NCBI GenBank assembly: GCA_950097015.1
Contig: CATNEN010000029.1
Span: forward strand, 496,001-560,000
Direction: 5' to 3'
DNA length: 64,000 nucleotides
Source of the DNA: Macrostomum hystrix
Lineage: Eukaryota; Platyhelminthes; Macrostomidae
Shown in pieces: positions 1-12,100 of the stretch (its first letter is position 1; each line of letters starts with the position of its first letter). The notes below the pieces were generated by a model that did not search any database, had not been told where the DNA came from, and worked only from the letters and a program-made list of their open reading frames with translations. Made by a program: the position numbers and the translations under genes.

Positions 1-1986
1 CGCTTTACCCCTCCGATCCTTCAGTTCGCTACCCTCCGATCCTTCAGTTCGATACCCTCCTATCCTTCAGTTCGATACCCTCCGATCCTACAGTTCGATA
101 CCCTCCGATCCTTAGTTCGATACCCTCCGATCCTCAGTTCGATACCCTCCTATCCTTAGTTCGATACCCTCCTATCCTTCAGTTCGATACCCTCCGATCC
201 TTCAGTTCGATACCCTCCGATCCTTCAGTTCGCTACCCTCCGATCCTTAGTTCGATACCCTCCTATCCTTCAGTTCGATACCCTCCGATCCTTAGTTCGA
301 TACCCTCCTATCCTTCAGTTCGATACCCTCCGATCCTCAGTTCGATACCCTCCGATCCTTAGTTCGATACCCTCCTATCCTTCAGTTCGATACCCTCCGA
401 TCCTACAGTTCGATACCCTCCGATCCTTAGTTCGATACCCTCCTATCCTTAGTTCGATACCCTCCTATCCTTCAGTTCGATACCCTCCGATCCTTCAGTT
501 CGATACCCTCCGATCCTTAGTTCGATACCCTCCTATCCTTCAGTTCGATACCCTCCGATCCTACAGTTCGATACCTCCGATCCTTAGTTCGATACCCTCC
601 TATCCTTAGTTCGATACCCTCCTATCCTTCAGTTCGATACCCTCCGATCCTTCAGTTCGATACCCCTCCGATCCTTCAGTTCGCTACCCTCCTATCCTTC
701 AGTTCGATACCCTCCGATCCTACAGTTCGATACCCTCCGATCCTTAGTTCGATACCCTCCGATCCTTCAGTTCGATACCCTCCCGATCCTTCAGTTCGAT
801 ACCCTCCGATCCTTCAGTTCGATACCCTCCGATCCTTCAGTTCGATACCCTCCGATCCTTCAGTTCGATACCCTCCGATCCTTCAGTTCGATACCCTCCG
901 ATCCTTCAGTTCGATACCCTCCTATCCTTCAGTTCGATACCCTCCGATTCTACAGTTCGATACCCTCCGATCCTTCAGTTCGCTACCCTCCGATCCTTCA
1001 GTCGCTACCCTCCGATCCTTCAGTTCGATACCCTCCGATCCTTCAGTTCGCTACCCTCCGATCCTTCAGTTCGCTACCCTCCGATCCTTAGTTCGATACC
1101 CTCCTATCCTTCAGTTCGATACCCTCCGATCCTTAGTTCGATACCCTCCTATCCTTAGTTCGATACCCTCCGATCCTCAGTTCGATACCCTCCGATCCTT
1201 AGTTCGATACCCTCCTATCCTTCAGTTCGATACCCTCCGATCCTACAGTTCGATACCCTCCGATCCTTAGTTCGATACCCTCCTATCCTTAGTTCGATAC
1301 CCTCCTATCCTTCAGTTCGATACCCTCCGATCCTTCAGTTCGATACCCTCCGATCCTTAGTTCGATACCCTCCTATCCTTCAGTTCGATACCCTCCGATC
1401 CTTCAGTTTCGATACCCTCCGATCCTTAGTTCGATACCCTCCTATCCTTAGTTCGATACCCTCCTATCCTTCAGTTCGATACCCTCCGATCCTTCAGTTC
1501 GATACCCCTCCGATCCTTCAGTTCGATACCCTCGATCCTTCAGTTCGATACCCTCCGATCCTTCAGTTCGATACCCTCCGATCCTTCAGTTCGATACCCT
1601 CCTATCCTTCAGTTCGATACCCTCCTATCCTACAGTTCGATACCCTCCGATCCTTCAGTTGGCTTTACCCTCCGATCCTTCAGTTCGATACCCTCCGATC
1701 CTTCAGTTGGCTTTACCCTCCGATCCTTCAGTTCGATACCCTCCGATCCTTCAGTTCGATACCCTCCGATCCTTCAGTTCGATACCCTCCGATCCTTCAG
1801 TTCGATACCCTCCTATCCTTCAGTTCGATACCCTCCGATCCTTCAGTTCGATACCCTCCTATCCTTCAGTTTCGATACCCTCCTATCCTACAGTTCGATA
1901 CCCTCCGATCCTTTAGTTGGCTTTACCCTCCGATCCTTCAGTTCGATACCCTCCGATCCTTCAGTTGGCTTTACCCTCCGATCCTT
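1..1986. repeat. 23-bp minisatellite array, running off the left edge
   Basis: About 85 copies of a 23-bp unit built on TTCGATACCCTCCGATCC. Common variants are CTATCC for CGATCC, loss of one base in the linker (CCTTAG for CCTTCAG) and TTGGCTTTACCC near the right end. The array stops abruptly where the Gypsy 5' LTR starts. Long open frames inside it come from the repetition and are not genes. Confidence 0.95.
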
Positions 1987-2210
1987 TGTAGCAGCAAATT
2001 CACTTCTTTCTTTTAACTCTTAATATTTAAAGATTCAAATGGTACTTTTATTTCCCCCCTTACCGCTAATTTGTCTATGACCCTTGTTATCGATAGGTAC
2101 AGTTGCCCGGTTAAGACTTAAATGTAACCCCACGACAAAACTAAATAAACAAGCTCAAGCTTTTGCCGACTCTTAAATTTAACAGCAACATTTGTAGCAA
2201 GTCAGCTACA
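1987..2210 (+). repeat. 5' LTR of the Gypsy element
   Basis: A 224-bp repeat bounded by the inverted hexamers TGTAGC and GCTACA, found again at 6300-6520. Differences from the 3' copy are about three substitutions and five one-base length changes, mostly in homopolymer runs. Confidence 0.93.
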
Positions 2211-2214
2211 AAAT

Positions 2215-2225
2215 TGGTAGCAGAG
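2215..2225 (+). other. Primer-binding site, initiator-Met tRNA type
   Basis: TGGTAGCAGAG begins four bases after the LTR. It is complementary to the CUCUGCUACCA 3' end of metazoan initiator methionine tRNA, so reverse transcription was probably primed by tRNA-iMet. Confidence 0.75.
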
Positions 2226-2234
2226 CGTTTCATC

Positions 2235-3008
2235 ATGCCAAAAACCAGGAGACACGAACCAGGCACAGCAGAAGCCCAGCGTCAACAGCGGCAACCCGAT
2301 GAAACGCCTCAAATGCCCGAGCGACAAATCACACAGCACGCAGTCAAACCGCCCGCGTTCTATCGCAAGTCCCCAGAAATATGGTTCCGTCAGTTAGAAT
2401 CCCAGTTCACGTTAGCCGGCATCGTCAATCCGACAACCAAGTTCCACCACACACTAGCCGCTCTACCCGAAGATGTGGCTTGCTCAATCGATCTGGATAC
2501 GGGAGACTATGCCTCACTTAAGTCGGCGGTGCTCGAATCGTTACGCGTAAACCGGCACCAGCGCATCGAAGAGGCACTGGCTGCAGTTGAACTCGGCGAC
2601 CGCCGTCCATCGCAACTGGTTAACGACATCAAGCGCAAGTTCGGCGAAGTCGGTCTGCAAGTCGATGATAGCATCGTCAAGTCTCGGCTCCTGTCGGCAC
2701 TCCCGACCCACATCCGTTCCGCATTAGTCGGACACGAAGACGCGCCGCTGGATGCTTTCTCTAAAATCTCCGACAGCATGCTGGCCGTGTCAGCCAGCAC
2801 AACGCCGTTCACCCCAATCAACCGGGCCATCGCACCCGGCCAGTTGTCCGCAGGAAACAGAAAAGTCCGTTTCGAGGAGCTAGACGCGATGATTTTCAAG
2901 CCAACCGAAATACTCTCCGCCGCCCTAAAATCTGCAACGGTCACCTGTACTACGCCGCGGAAGCTCGCACCTGCCGACCGTGGTGTCAGTGGCCTGGACC
3001 GAAGCTGA
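2235..3008 (+). CDS. Gypsy gag-like protein (257 aa)
   Basis: An open frame from the ATG at 2235, shortly after the primer-binding site. It lacks long hydrophobic segments, has a basic polar start (residues 1-40) and contains the [20 protein letters not shown] motif, which resembles the capsid-domain start of Gypsy gag proteins (PP-F...P--WF-QLE-QF). I do not see a CCHC zinc knuckle in this frame. The frame ends at 3008 and the protease lies in an overlapping frame opened at 2980, so the original element may have used frameshifting, or an indel has split gag from pol. The role in a live element would be particle assembly. The gag assignment is firm; functionality is doubtful. Confidence 0.8.
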   Translation: MPKTRRHEPGTAEAQRQQRQPDETPQMPERQITQHAVKPPAFYRKSPEIWFRQLESQFTLAGIVNPTTKFHHTLAALPEDVACSIDLDTGDYASLKSAVLESLRVNRHQRIEEALAAVELGDRRPSQLVNDIKRKFGEVGLQVDDSIVKSRLLSALPTHIRSALVGHEDAPLDAFSKISDSMLAVSASTTPFTPINRAIAPGQLSAGNRKVRFEELDAMIFKPTEILSAALKSATVTCTTPRKLAPADRGVSGLDRS

Positions 3009-3099
3009 CGATAACACTCGCCAGCCGCCAACCTACTCCGACTCAATCCCGCTCAAGCAGCCCAACGCCGACAGCGGCGTCAAACTAGTGGGTCACGTG

Positions 3100-6000
3100 C
3101 CTCGGCCGAGCCGCGACCCCTCCCAGGCCAACACGTTATTACTGTTGTGTCAAATTCTCCGTTCACCCGTTTCCTTTATAGTTGACACCGGTGCTGAGCG
3201 ATCGCTGCTCCCACTAAAATTCGCTCCTCAAAATCTGTTGACAACCACACATGTGAAACTCTGTAGCATCGATGGTCGAGAAATCCCAACTTTCGGCCAA
3301 TGCTGCGTCACTCTTACAATTCCTGGTCTCCGTAGACCCTACCCTGCATCATTTATCGTTACCGACACTGCGCCAATTCTCGGAACCGACTTCTTCCTCA
3401 AGTTTGGGTTCCTCATCGATCTGAACACACGACGCATACAAGACCCAGCGACATCTCTTTACGCCAACCTCAGTCCATCGAGTGTGCAACTTCCCAAAAT
3501 CAACGCCACAACTCAACTGGAAGCGACCACACCACTCAAAAATTTCCCGCGATTACTGGAGGCACCGGACTACACCGCGCCACCCGCCACATCTGTGCGA
3601 CACCGCATCGAGACGACAGGTGAACCTGTATTCTGTCGACCTCGCCCATTATCCCCAGCGAAGTACGAAATCGCAAAGTTGGAATTCGACAAGCTCCTCC
3701 GCTTCGGTATCGTTCGCCCCTCGGCCAGTCCCTGGGCCTCCCCGCTTCACATGGTGAAGAAGAGGGACGGCTCCTGGCGACCATGTGGAGATTATCGAGC
3801 ACTGAACGCGGCAACCAAACCAGACCGTTACCCTATTCCGAACATCAATCATTTTCACCATCGTCTACATGGAGCGAAGTGTTCAGCACCCTTGACCTGG
3901 TTAAGGCCTACCACTTCATCCCGATTGCAGACGAAGATGTTGAGAAAACAGCGATTTGCACGCCATTCGGTTCTTTCGAATACATTCGCATGCCATTCGG
4001 CCTGAGAAACGCCGCCAGCACATTCCAGCGATACGTAGATTCCGTCTTTAGCGACCTCCCGTTCGTAACATCTTACATCGACGACATCTTGGTACACAGC
4101 CAGTCACGCGAAGAACATCAAGCGCACATCGAAGAGGTGCTGCGACGTCTAAGCGACAAAGGCTTGGGCGTCAACTCTGAAAAGTGCCATTTCTTTCGCG
4201 ATTCAGTGGAGTTTCTTGGGTACTTCGTCACTGCTGACGGCATCCGACCGCTTCCGAACCGTAGTCGAAGCACTGCGGAAACTCGAGGCTCCCACTGACA
4301 TGCAATCACTACGGCGCTACCTTGGCATGTTCGGTTTTTATCAGCGGTGCATTCCTAATTATGCTGAGATCGCCACCCCGCTACGACAACTCGTCACGGC
4401 GCCATTCAATTGGACGAAGCGACACGACGATGCTTGGAAAGAACTCCAGGACAGTCTGGCGAACGCAGTCACCCTGACTTTTCCTCAAGCCAATGCCACC
4501 TTCACAATCACAACCGACGCCCAGCGCCACTGCCATCGGCGCAGGCATTGCATCAGGTGGTAGCCGAGCAATCTTCCCCTTGGCATTCTACTCTCCGCAA
4601 GCTCTCTGACACGGAAGCAGCCTTACAGCACTTTTGATCGGGAACTGCTGGCTATTTTTGCTGCGGTCAAGACTGGAAATACATGATCCAAGCCAACAAA
4701 CCACAGTGTTCTGCGACCAACAAGCCATCAGCGGAGCGTTTAGAAATAAGAAAGAACGGTTTTCCGATCGACAAACAACGCCAGCTATCCGTCATCACGG
4801 AGTTTGTGAGGCGACATCCATCCACATTTCAGGCAAGGACAACATCGTAGCCGACACGCTATCACGACCGGTTTACCCTATCCCAGAACCCGCCACCAAC
4901 CACAATTCGACGCTTGTCTGACCTTCCTCAATGTGTGGGACCTGCCAGCCGTTGCACGAGCACAGAAGGAAAACCCGGATGATGAACCCCAGACAGGCCG
5001 TTTCAGCAACTTCGACATTGGAATCAAGGACTTCCCACTGCGATGCGAAATCTCGCAGACAAACCCACGTCCCGTCATCCCTAGGACTCTCCGACGCGCT
5101 GTTTTTGACTCGCTGCATGCATTTCGCACAATCCTGGCCGCAAAGGCCACGCAACGACTCATCGTTTATCGTTTTTCTGGCTAGGTATGGCTAACGACAT
5201 CAAGTGGGTAGTCGAATGTCAACAGTGCCGCAGTGCAAGACAGGTCGTCACGTCCAACGCCCGTGCAACAGCTTCCAGCACCCTCTCAACGCTTCACGAC
5301 GGTCCATATCGATTTAGTCGGACCACTGCCACCCCCAGAGTCGACCGACGTTAGTCCCAGACCTCGCTACTTGCCTCACAAGTGGTCGATGCATATTCAC
5401 GTTTGGATTGAAGCTGCCCCTCTCATTGACATCACCGCCACTTCAGTCGCGTGCGCCTTCCTAGAATCCTGGGATTTCTCGGTTTGGCCCACCATTGACG
5501 CTTGGTGACCGATCAAGGCGCGCAGTTCCGCGCGGAGCTCATGCAAAAACCTGGCGACACTGCTCGGAATCCATCACATCCGCACTTCAGCCTACAATCC
5601 GAGGGCAAATGGCATCGTCGAGCGACCCACCGAACATTAAAGTCCGGGCTGAAAGCACGTGGCCAGAACTGGCTGCAGCAGCTACCCATCGTGCTTCTCG
5701 GAAATGCGCATTTTTGCAGACGAGACAGGTGCATCGCCATTCTCTATCGTTACCGGTGAACAACATTAGTCCCACCTGTAGTTGCCGAACACCTCCTCTG
5801 TCAAGGAACTTTCCACAAGACTGCACCAACTTTTTTTTTTCCGTATCGCCAACCACGAACGCGCGAGGTAAGAATTCATCTGCCAGCAGACTTGGCTGCA
5901 TGCACCCAGCGTCTGGTTGCGACTAGATCGAGTTCGACGTCCCCTAGAAGCACCCTACCAGGGACCCTATGCAGTGTTGGAGAGACACGAAACGACATTA

Positions 6001-6212
6001 CATTGGAAATCAACGGCAAGCCTTCTGTAGTGTCTATCGATCGAGTGAAACCAGCTACACTCCCAGCACCGGTACCAATTAGCAAAGCACCAGCAACTAC
6101 TGTATCACCGGAAAACCCACCGGCAGCAAACATACTTGCTAAAACGCTTCCCACGTTCGGTTTTTCTACAGAACCATCTGTTAACTGTTTTACGCAACTG
6201 AGCCATTATTAA
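3100..6212 (+). pseudogene. Gypsy pol remnant: PR-RT-RNaseH-IN, multiply frameshifted
   Basis: Domains appear in order but in changing frames. An aspartic protease with DTGAERS lies at about 3184. Reverse transcriptase fingers ([17 protein letters not shown]) end near 3870 where the frame changes; the palm continues as [10 protein letters not shown] and carries the catalytic YIDD at 4074-4085. Another shift near 4245 leads to the RT connection (YLGMFGFYQRCIPNYAEIA), and the RNase H start (TITTDAQ) is broken near 4520. Integrase pieces follow: IDLVGPLPPP near 5310, VTDQGAQF near 5505, and the ANGIVER segment near 5610 in another frame. A C-terminal INGKPSVVSIDRVKP motif ends near 6060. The catalytic residues I can see survive, but the protein cannot be made from this copy as read. 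Confidence 0.88.
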
Positions 6213-6282
6213 ACCTAACTGAAAATTCGTTTTCTAACTGTTTCATAACAACAATCAAAACCTTTGCATAAACTCCGTTTTT

Positions 6283-6294
6283 GGGTGGGGGGAG
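6283..6294 (+). other. Polypurine tract of the Gypsy element
   Basis: GGGTGGGGGGAG lies five bases before the 3' LTR, where a plus-strand primer is expected. Confidence 0.65.
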
Positions 6295-6299
6295 TATCT

Positions 6300-6520
6300 T
6301 GTAGCAGCAATTCACTTCTTTCTTTTAACTCTTAATATTAAAGATTCAAATGGTACTTTTATTTCCCCCCTTTAACGCTAATTTGTCTATGACCCTTGTT
6401 ATCGATAGGTACAGTTGCCCGGTTAAGACTGAAATGTAACCCCACGACAAACTAAATAAACAAGCCCAAGCTTTGCCGACTCTTAAATTTAACAGCAACA
6501 TTTGTAGCAAGTCAGCTACA
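6300..6520 (+). repeat. 3' LTR of the Gypsy element
   Basis: A 221-bp copy of the 5' LTR with the same TGTAGC and GCTACA ends. Its right boundary passes straight into a SINE-like fragment. Confidence 0.93.
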
Positions 6521-6645
6521 CCACAAACACCGAAATTTCTACTCCAGCTGGGTGAATTGAGCACTCGGGAGTTTGAGTTGAGATTCGAACTCCCGACCAC
6601 TCGCGGTCACAAGTCCGAAGCTCTAACCAGAGGGCTACAAGATCT
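6521..6645 (-). mobile_element. tRNA-derived SINE fragment
   Basis: On the minus strand there is an A-box-like TGGTTAGAGC and a B-box-like GAGTTCGAATC (plus 6592-6604), followed by TTCACCCAGCTG. That last motif also occurs in the body of the SINE at 46.6 kb. There is no acceptor-stem pairing, so it is not a tRNA gene. It is cut at the Gypsy 3' LTR. Confidence 0.6.
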
Positions 6646-6694
6646 CAGAATCAAGCAGATTCACAAATTATCCATTTCCCCAGCCCAGTCGCAC

Positions 6695-7227
6695 CTTGAG
6701 CCTTTTCGCGGAACATTCGTTGATTTTTCTCGTCACTGTCTCGCATCTGCTGTTTGAGGCCTTCGCGGAAGTAGCGACTGGAAGGCGAAGATGAGACGGA
6801 ATGGCGTCAATGACGCTGCTCCAATTCTAGACGTTATCTATGAGCAAATAAGGCAAAGCGATTGAACTCACTTGTGCAACTCTTTCTCAGCCACCGAGCC
6901 GTAGTAGTAGCGGCTCCAGGCGTTGTGAAACCGGTGGAACTGCTTGCGCTCCAGCATGGCCAGGCGCTGCTGATTGTGAAAGTGCGGCTCCGAGGTCTCC
7001 GTCACGCAGGTCATGCGTCCAGGTGGCTCAGGTCGCAGCGGATTCACCCGCTTCGGGATCGGCACATCCACTGGCGGATCTGGCGGGTAGGCTTCGTAGA
7101 CTGACGGCACTGGGATGCGGGCGGCCTCCGTGTGCACCTGGCAGCGGCGCGGCTGCGGCGGCGGCGGCTGGCGCACCACCTGCATGATTGGCGACGGCAC
7201 GCCCGGCGGCTGGCTGAAGGTTGCCAT
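6695..7227 (-). CDS. Unrecognised gene, exons 1-2 (5' part only)
   Basis: Exon 1 runs 7227-6872 from ATG (118 codons plus 2 nt) to a GTGAGT donor. Exon 2 runs 6777-6695 after a CGCCTTCCAG acceptor, and the reading phase is kept. The first 146 residues are visible. Residues 1-70 are rich in Pro, Val and Arg (QPPPPQPRR, PPDPPVDVPIPKR). From about 80 on the chain is basic and helix-prone (NQQRLAMLERKQFHRF, KELHNRYFREGLKQQ). GC-rich codons and matched splice phases say the exons are real. A donor-like GTGCGA follows exon 2, so more exons should lie left of the Gypsy element or off the window. I do not recognise the family; small axonemal or microtubule-associated proteins can look like this, but that is only an impression. 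Confidence 0.6.
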
Positions 7228-7449
7228 GGCAACTAATTGGATTTTCAGTTCGATTGCAGCACCGCTGGCTCGGCTGCTAGGTGGTCTGCAGTGATATTAA
7301 TGGTGTCATTTGACTGAATTTCACTGAAATAACTAATTTGGTTATTAGCTAAATTGACAGGTCAGTTGAGGGCTTCAGAAATCGTTAAACTCGATTGGCG
7401 TCAAATTTAGTGCATCTTTTCAACTAGATTCATAGTTTATTGGTAGACA

Positions 7450-8325
7450 CGCCAGAAGATAAGTTAGTAGATTGGGCGATCGGTAAGTAGATAAGCAGCA
7501 GGTAGATTAGTAGATAGATTAACTAGGTAAGGCGGTAAATTTAGCTTGAATAAATTGTTAGATTGGTAGATAGCTGAGCAGAAAATGGTTAGATTAGTCT
7601 AACCAAAGCTGTAGATTGGTTAGTAGTAAAATTGTTAGATTAGTAGATATTTGAGTAGATAAGCTGTTAGATTGGTAGATTGGTAAGCAGATAAGCTGTT
7701 AGATTTGTAGATTGGTAAGCAGATAAGCTGTTAGATTTGTAGATTGGTAAGCAGATAAGCTGTTAGATTGGTAGATTGGTAAGCAGATAAGCTGTTAGAT
7801 TTGTAGATTGGTAAGCAGATAAGCTGTTAGATTTGTAGATTGGTAAGCAGATAAGCTGTTAGATTTGTAGATTGGTAACCAGATAAGCTGTTAGATTTGT
7901 AGATTGGTAAGCAGATAAGCTGTTAGATTTGTAGATTGGTAAGCAGATAAGATGTTAGATTTGTAGATTGGTAACCAGATAAGCTGTTAGATTTGTAGAT
8001 TGTTAAGCAGATAAGCTGTTAGATTTGTAGATTGGTAAGCAGATAAGCTGTTAGATTTGTAGATTGGTAAGCAGATAAGCTGTTAGATTTGTAGATTAGT
8101 AAGCAGATAAGATGTTAGATTTGTAGATTAGTAAGCAGATAAGCTGTTAGATTTATAGATTGGTAAGCAGATAAGCTGTTAGATTTGTAGATTGGTAAGC
8201 AGATAAGCTGTTAGATTTGTAGATTGGTAACCAGATAAGATGTTAGATTTGTAGATTAGTAACCAGATAAGATGTTAGATTTGTACATTGTTAAGCAGAT
8301 AAGATGTTAGACACGAGTGTATAAG
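7450..8325. repeat. 32-bp minisatellite array
   Basis: About 26 copies of a 32-bp unit containing GATTGGTAAGCAGATAAGC followed by TGTTAGATTTGTA. The left 200 bp is irregular and the rest is close to uniform. It lies upstream of the minus-strand gene at 7.2 kb. Confidence 0.93.
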
Positions 8326-9182
8326 TAAGTTGACTTTAGAAACTTACCGGGAGATCAATCGATAAAATGAACTAACTGAACCGTGAGGCAATTTTTCACA
8401 ATGCAACCAAGCAATCCTTTGCTTAGCAAAAGCAAACGCAGACTGGCAGAAAAAGAACAACAATATTTTAGTAGTTTTGAGTCTGCCTATCTACCTCTCG
8501 CCGTAGAGCCGTAGGAGGTTGGGCGGGTGTATGGATAGATGAGAGGCTAGAAGTTAGCGCGCCTTGTTGCCAAGGCGGAGTGGAGAAGCACACAAAGTTT
8601 GCGAGATAGATAGAGAAGGTGAGCGCTAAACAGACGCTGCTCAGTTGTGCTGTTCAGTGTCTCAACAATGCAAGTGACCAGTTCAATTGCCAGCTAGTGC
8701 TATCAACTATAATTTTCGCCAATATAAACCAACGAGAGATAGGTAAAAGCAGAGGGGAAGGTATTGGAGGCTGTGGAAGTGAGTTGTTGGTAAAGCACAA
8801 TGGGATTGAGGTGGGGGGTTTTGTTGGTTCCAAAGAAATATATAGTCGTTTGGGTAGAAGGATTAAAATTCCTAATATACGGCATGAAGCTGTGCTAGTG
8901 TGAGTGAGTTAGTGTGCACTCAAGAGAGCAATGCTATTGTAAGGAGTTTCTGTGCCAATCTCTGATCCAATTCTCTGCAAAAGCGACTCAAGGCTTTCTT
9001 CACTGCCTCTCCGTTGTACTCAGGCATTAGTAGGCAGGTCTGATTGTGATTGTCTCCTTGCCGAACGGTTGCTATGACAACCGACGCTAACCACACTGGA
9101 AGAAAAATTCTAGGGCTTGGGATCAGCTTTCTATATGCATCTGATTCAGGTCTTGCTGACATCTTCGAAAAAAATTAATTCA
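8326..9182. other. Unique sequence between two arrays, no supported gene
   Basis: Non-repetitive sequence. The longest minus-strand open frame (80 aa, 9162-8920) has no recognisable domain and no clear splice context. Positions 8921-8945 match 26436-26460 exactly over 25 bp, which suggests a dispersed repeat end. Confidence 0.5.
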
Positions 9183-12100
9183 GATTAGGAGACAGGTATT
9201 AGGAGACACTCAAAGCTACAATAAGTATAGGAGACACTCAAAGCTACCAATAAGTATTAGGAGAACACTCAAAGCTACCAATAAGTATGGGAGACAATCA
9301 AAGCTACCAATAAGTATTAGCAGACACTCAAAGCTTACAATCAGTATTAGGAGACACTCAAGCTACCAATAAGTATTAGGAGACACTCAAGCTACCAATA
9401 AGTATTGGGAGACAAATCAAAGCTACCAAGAGTATTAGCAGACACTCAAAGCTACCAATAAGTATTAGGAGACAAATCAAAGCAACCAATAAGTATTAGG
9501 AGGACACTCAAGGCTACCAAGAGGAATTAGGAGACACTCAAAGCAACCAATAAGTATTAGGAGACAATCAAGCTACCAATAAGTATTAGGCGACACTCAA
9601 AGCTACCAATCAGTATTAGGAGACACTCAAAGCTACCAAGAGGTATTAGGAGACACTCAAAGCTACCAAGAGGTATTAGGAGACAAATCAAAGCAAACCA
9701 ATAATATTAGGAGACAAATCAAAGCTACCAATAAGTTATAGGAGACAATCAAAGCTACCAATAAGTATAGGAGACACTCAAAGCAAATAATAAGTATTAG
9801 GAGACAAATCAAAAGCTACCAATAAGTATTAGGGAGACACTCAAAGCTACCAATAAGTATTAGGAGACACTCAAAGCTACCAATAAGTATTAGAAAACAA
9901 ATCAAAGCAAACAATAAGTATTATGGAGACTAATCAAAGCAACCAATAAGTTATTAGGGAGACAATCAAAGCTACCAATGAAGTATTAGGAGACAATCAA
10001 AGCTACCAATAAGTATTAGGAGACACTCAAAGCAACCAATAAGTATTAGGAGACAAATCAAAGCTACCAATAAGTATTAGGAGACAAATCAAAGCAACCA
10101 ATAAGTATTAGGAGACAAATCAAAGCTACCAATAGTATTAGGAGACACTCAAAGCTACCAATAAGTAGTAGGAGACACTCAAAGCAACCAATAAGTATAG
10201 GAGACCAAATCAAAGCTACCAATAAGTATTAGGAGACACTCAAGCAACCAATAAGTATTAGGGAGACAAATCAAAGCTACCAATAAGTATTAGGAGACAC
10301 TCAAAGCTACCAATCAGTATTAGGAGACACTCAAAGCTACCAATCAGTATTAGGAGACACTCAAAGCTACCAATAAGTATTAGGAGACAGTCAAAGCTAC
10401 CAATAAGTATTAGGGACACTCAAAGCTACCAATAAGTTATAGGAGACAGTCAAAGCTACCAATAAGTATTAGGAGACACTCAAAGCTACAATAAGTATTT
10501 GGAGACACTCAAAGCAACCAATAATTATTAGGAGACACTCAAAGCTACCAATAAGTATAGGAGACAAATCAAGCTACCAATAAGTATTAGGAGACACTTC
10601 AAAGCTACCAAGTAAGTATTAGGCGACACTCAAAGCAACCAATAAGTATTAGGAGACAAATCAAAGCTACCAATAAGTATTAGGAGACACTCAAGCTACC
10701 AATCAGTATTAGGAGACACTCAAAGCTACCAATCAGTAATTAGGAGACACTCAAAAGCTACCAATAAGTATTAGGGAGACACTCAAGCTACCAATCAGTA
10801 TATTAGGAGACAAATCAAGCTACCAATCAGTATTAGGAGACAAAATCAAAGCATACCAATAAGTATTAGGAGACACTCAAAGCTACCAATAAGTATTAGG
10901 AGACACTCAAAGCTACCGATAAGTATTAGGAGACACTCAAAGCTACCAATAAGTATTAGGAGACACTCAAAGCTACCGATAAGTATTAGGAGACACTCAA
11001 AGCTACCAATAAGTATTAGGAGACACTCAAAGCTACCGATAAGTATTAGGAGACACTCAAAGCTACCAATCAGTAGTAGGAGACACTCAAAGCTACCAAT
11101 AAGTATTAGGAGACACTCAAAGCAACCAATAAGTAATTAGGAGACACTCAAAGCTACCAATAAGTATTAGGAGACACTCAAAGCTACCAATAAGTAGTTA
11201 GGAGACACTCAAAGCTACCAATAAGTATTAGGAGACAGTCAAAGCACCAATACTTATTAGGAGACACTCCAAGCTACCGATAAGTATTAGGAGACACTCA
11301 AAGCTACCAATAAGTATTAGGGGACACTCAAAGCTACCGATAAGTATTAGGAGACACTCAAAGCTACCAATCAGTATTTAGGAGACACTCAAGCTACCAA
11401 TAAGTATGTAGAGACACTCAAAGCAACCAATAAGTATTAGGAGACACTTAAAGCTACCAATAAGTATTAGGAGGACACTCAAAGCTACCAATAAGTATTA
11501 GAGACAGTCAAAGACAACCAATAAGTATTAGGGACACTCAAAGCTACCAATAAGTATTAGGAGACACTCAAAGCTACCAATAAGTATTAGGAAGACACTC
11601 AAAGGCAACCAATAAGTATTAGGAGACACTCAAAGCAACCAATAAGTATTAGGAGACACTCAAAGCTACCAATAAGTATTAGGGAGACACTCAAGCTACC
11701 AATAAGTAGTAGAGACACTCAAAGCTACCAAGAGGTATTAGGAGACACTCAAAGCTCCAATAAGTATTAGAGACACTTAAAGCTACCAATAAGTATTAGG
11801 AGACACTCAAAGCTACCGATAAGTATTAGGAGAACACTCAAAGCTACCAATAAGTATTAGGAGACCTCAAAGCTACCGATAAGTATTAGGAGACACTCAA
11901 AGCTACCAATAAGTATTAGGAGACACTCAAAGCTACCAAGAGGTATTAGAGACACTCAAAGCTACCAATAAGTATTAGGAGACACTTAAGCTACCAATAA
12001 GTATTAGTGAGACAAATCAAAGCTACCAATAAGGATTAGGAGACACTCAAAGCAACAATAAGTATTAGGAGACACTCAAGGCAACCAATAAGTATTAGGA

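Larger units (their letters stand above)
1987..6520 (+). mobile_element. Ty3/Gypsy LTR retrotransposon, decayed
   Basis: Two direct repeats, 1987-2210 (224 bp) and 6300-6520 (221 bp), both start TGTAGC and end GCTACA and differ by a few substitutions and several one-base indels. A primer-binding site follows the 5' LTR and a G-rich polypurine tract precedes the 3' LTR. The interior has gag, then protease, reverse transcriptase, RNase H and integrase in that order, which is the Gypsy arrangement. Pol is split across several frames, so this copy is not autonomous. I see no matching target-site duplication: the left flank is the minisatellite and the right flank a SINE-like fragment. Confidence 0.93.
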
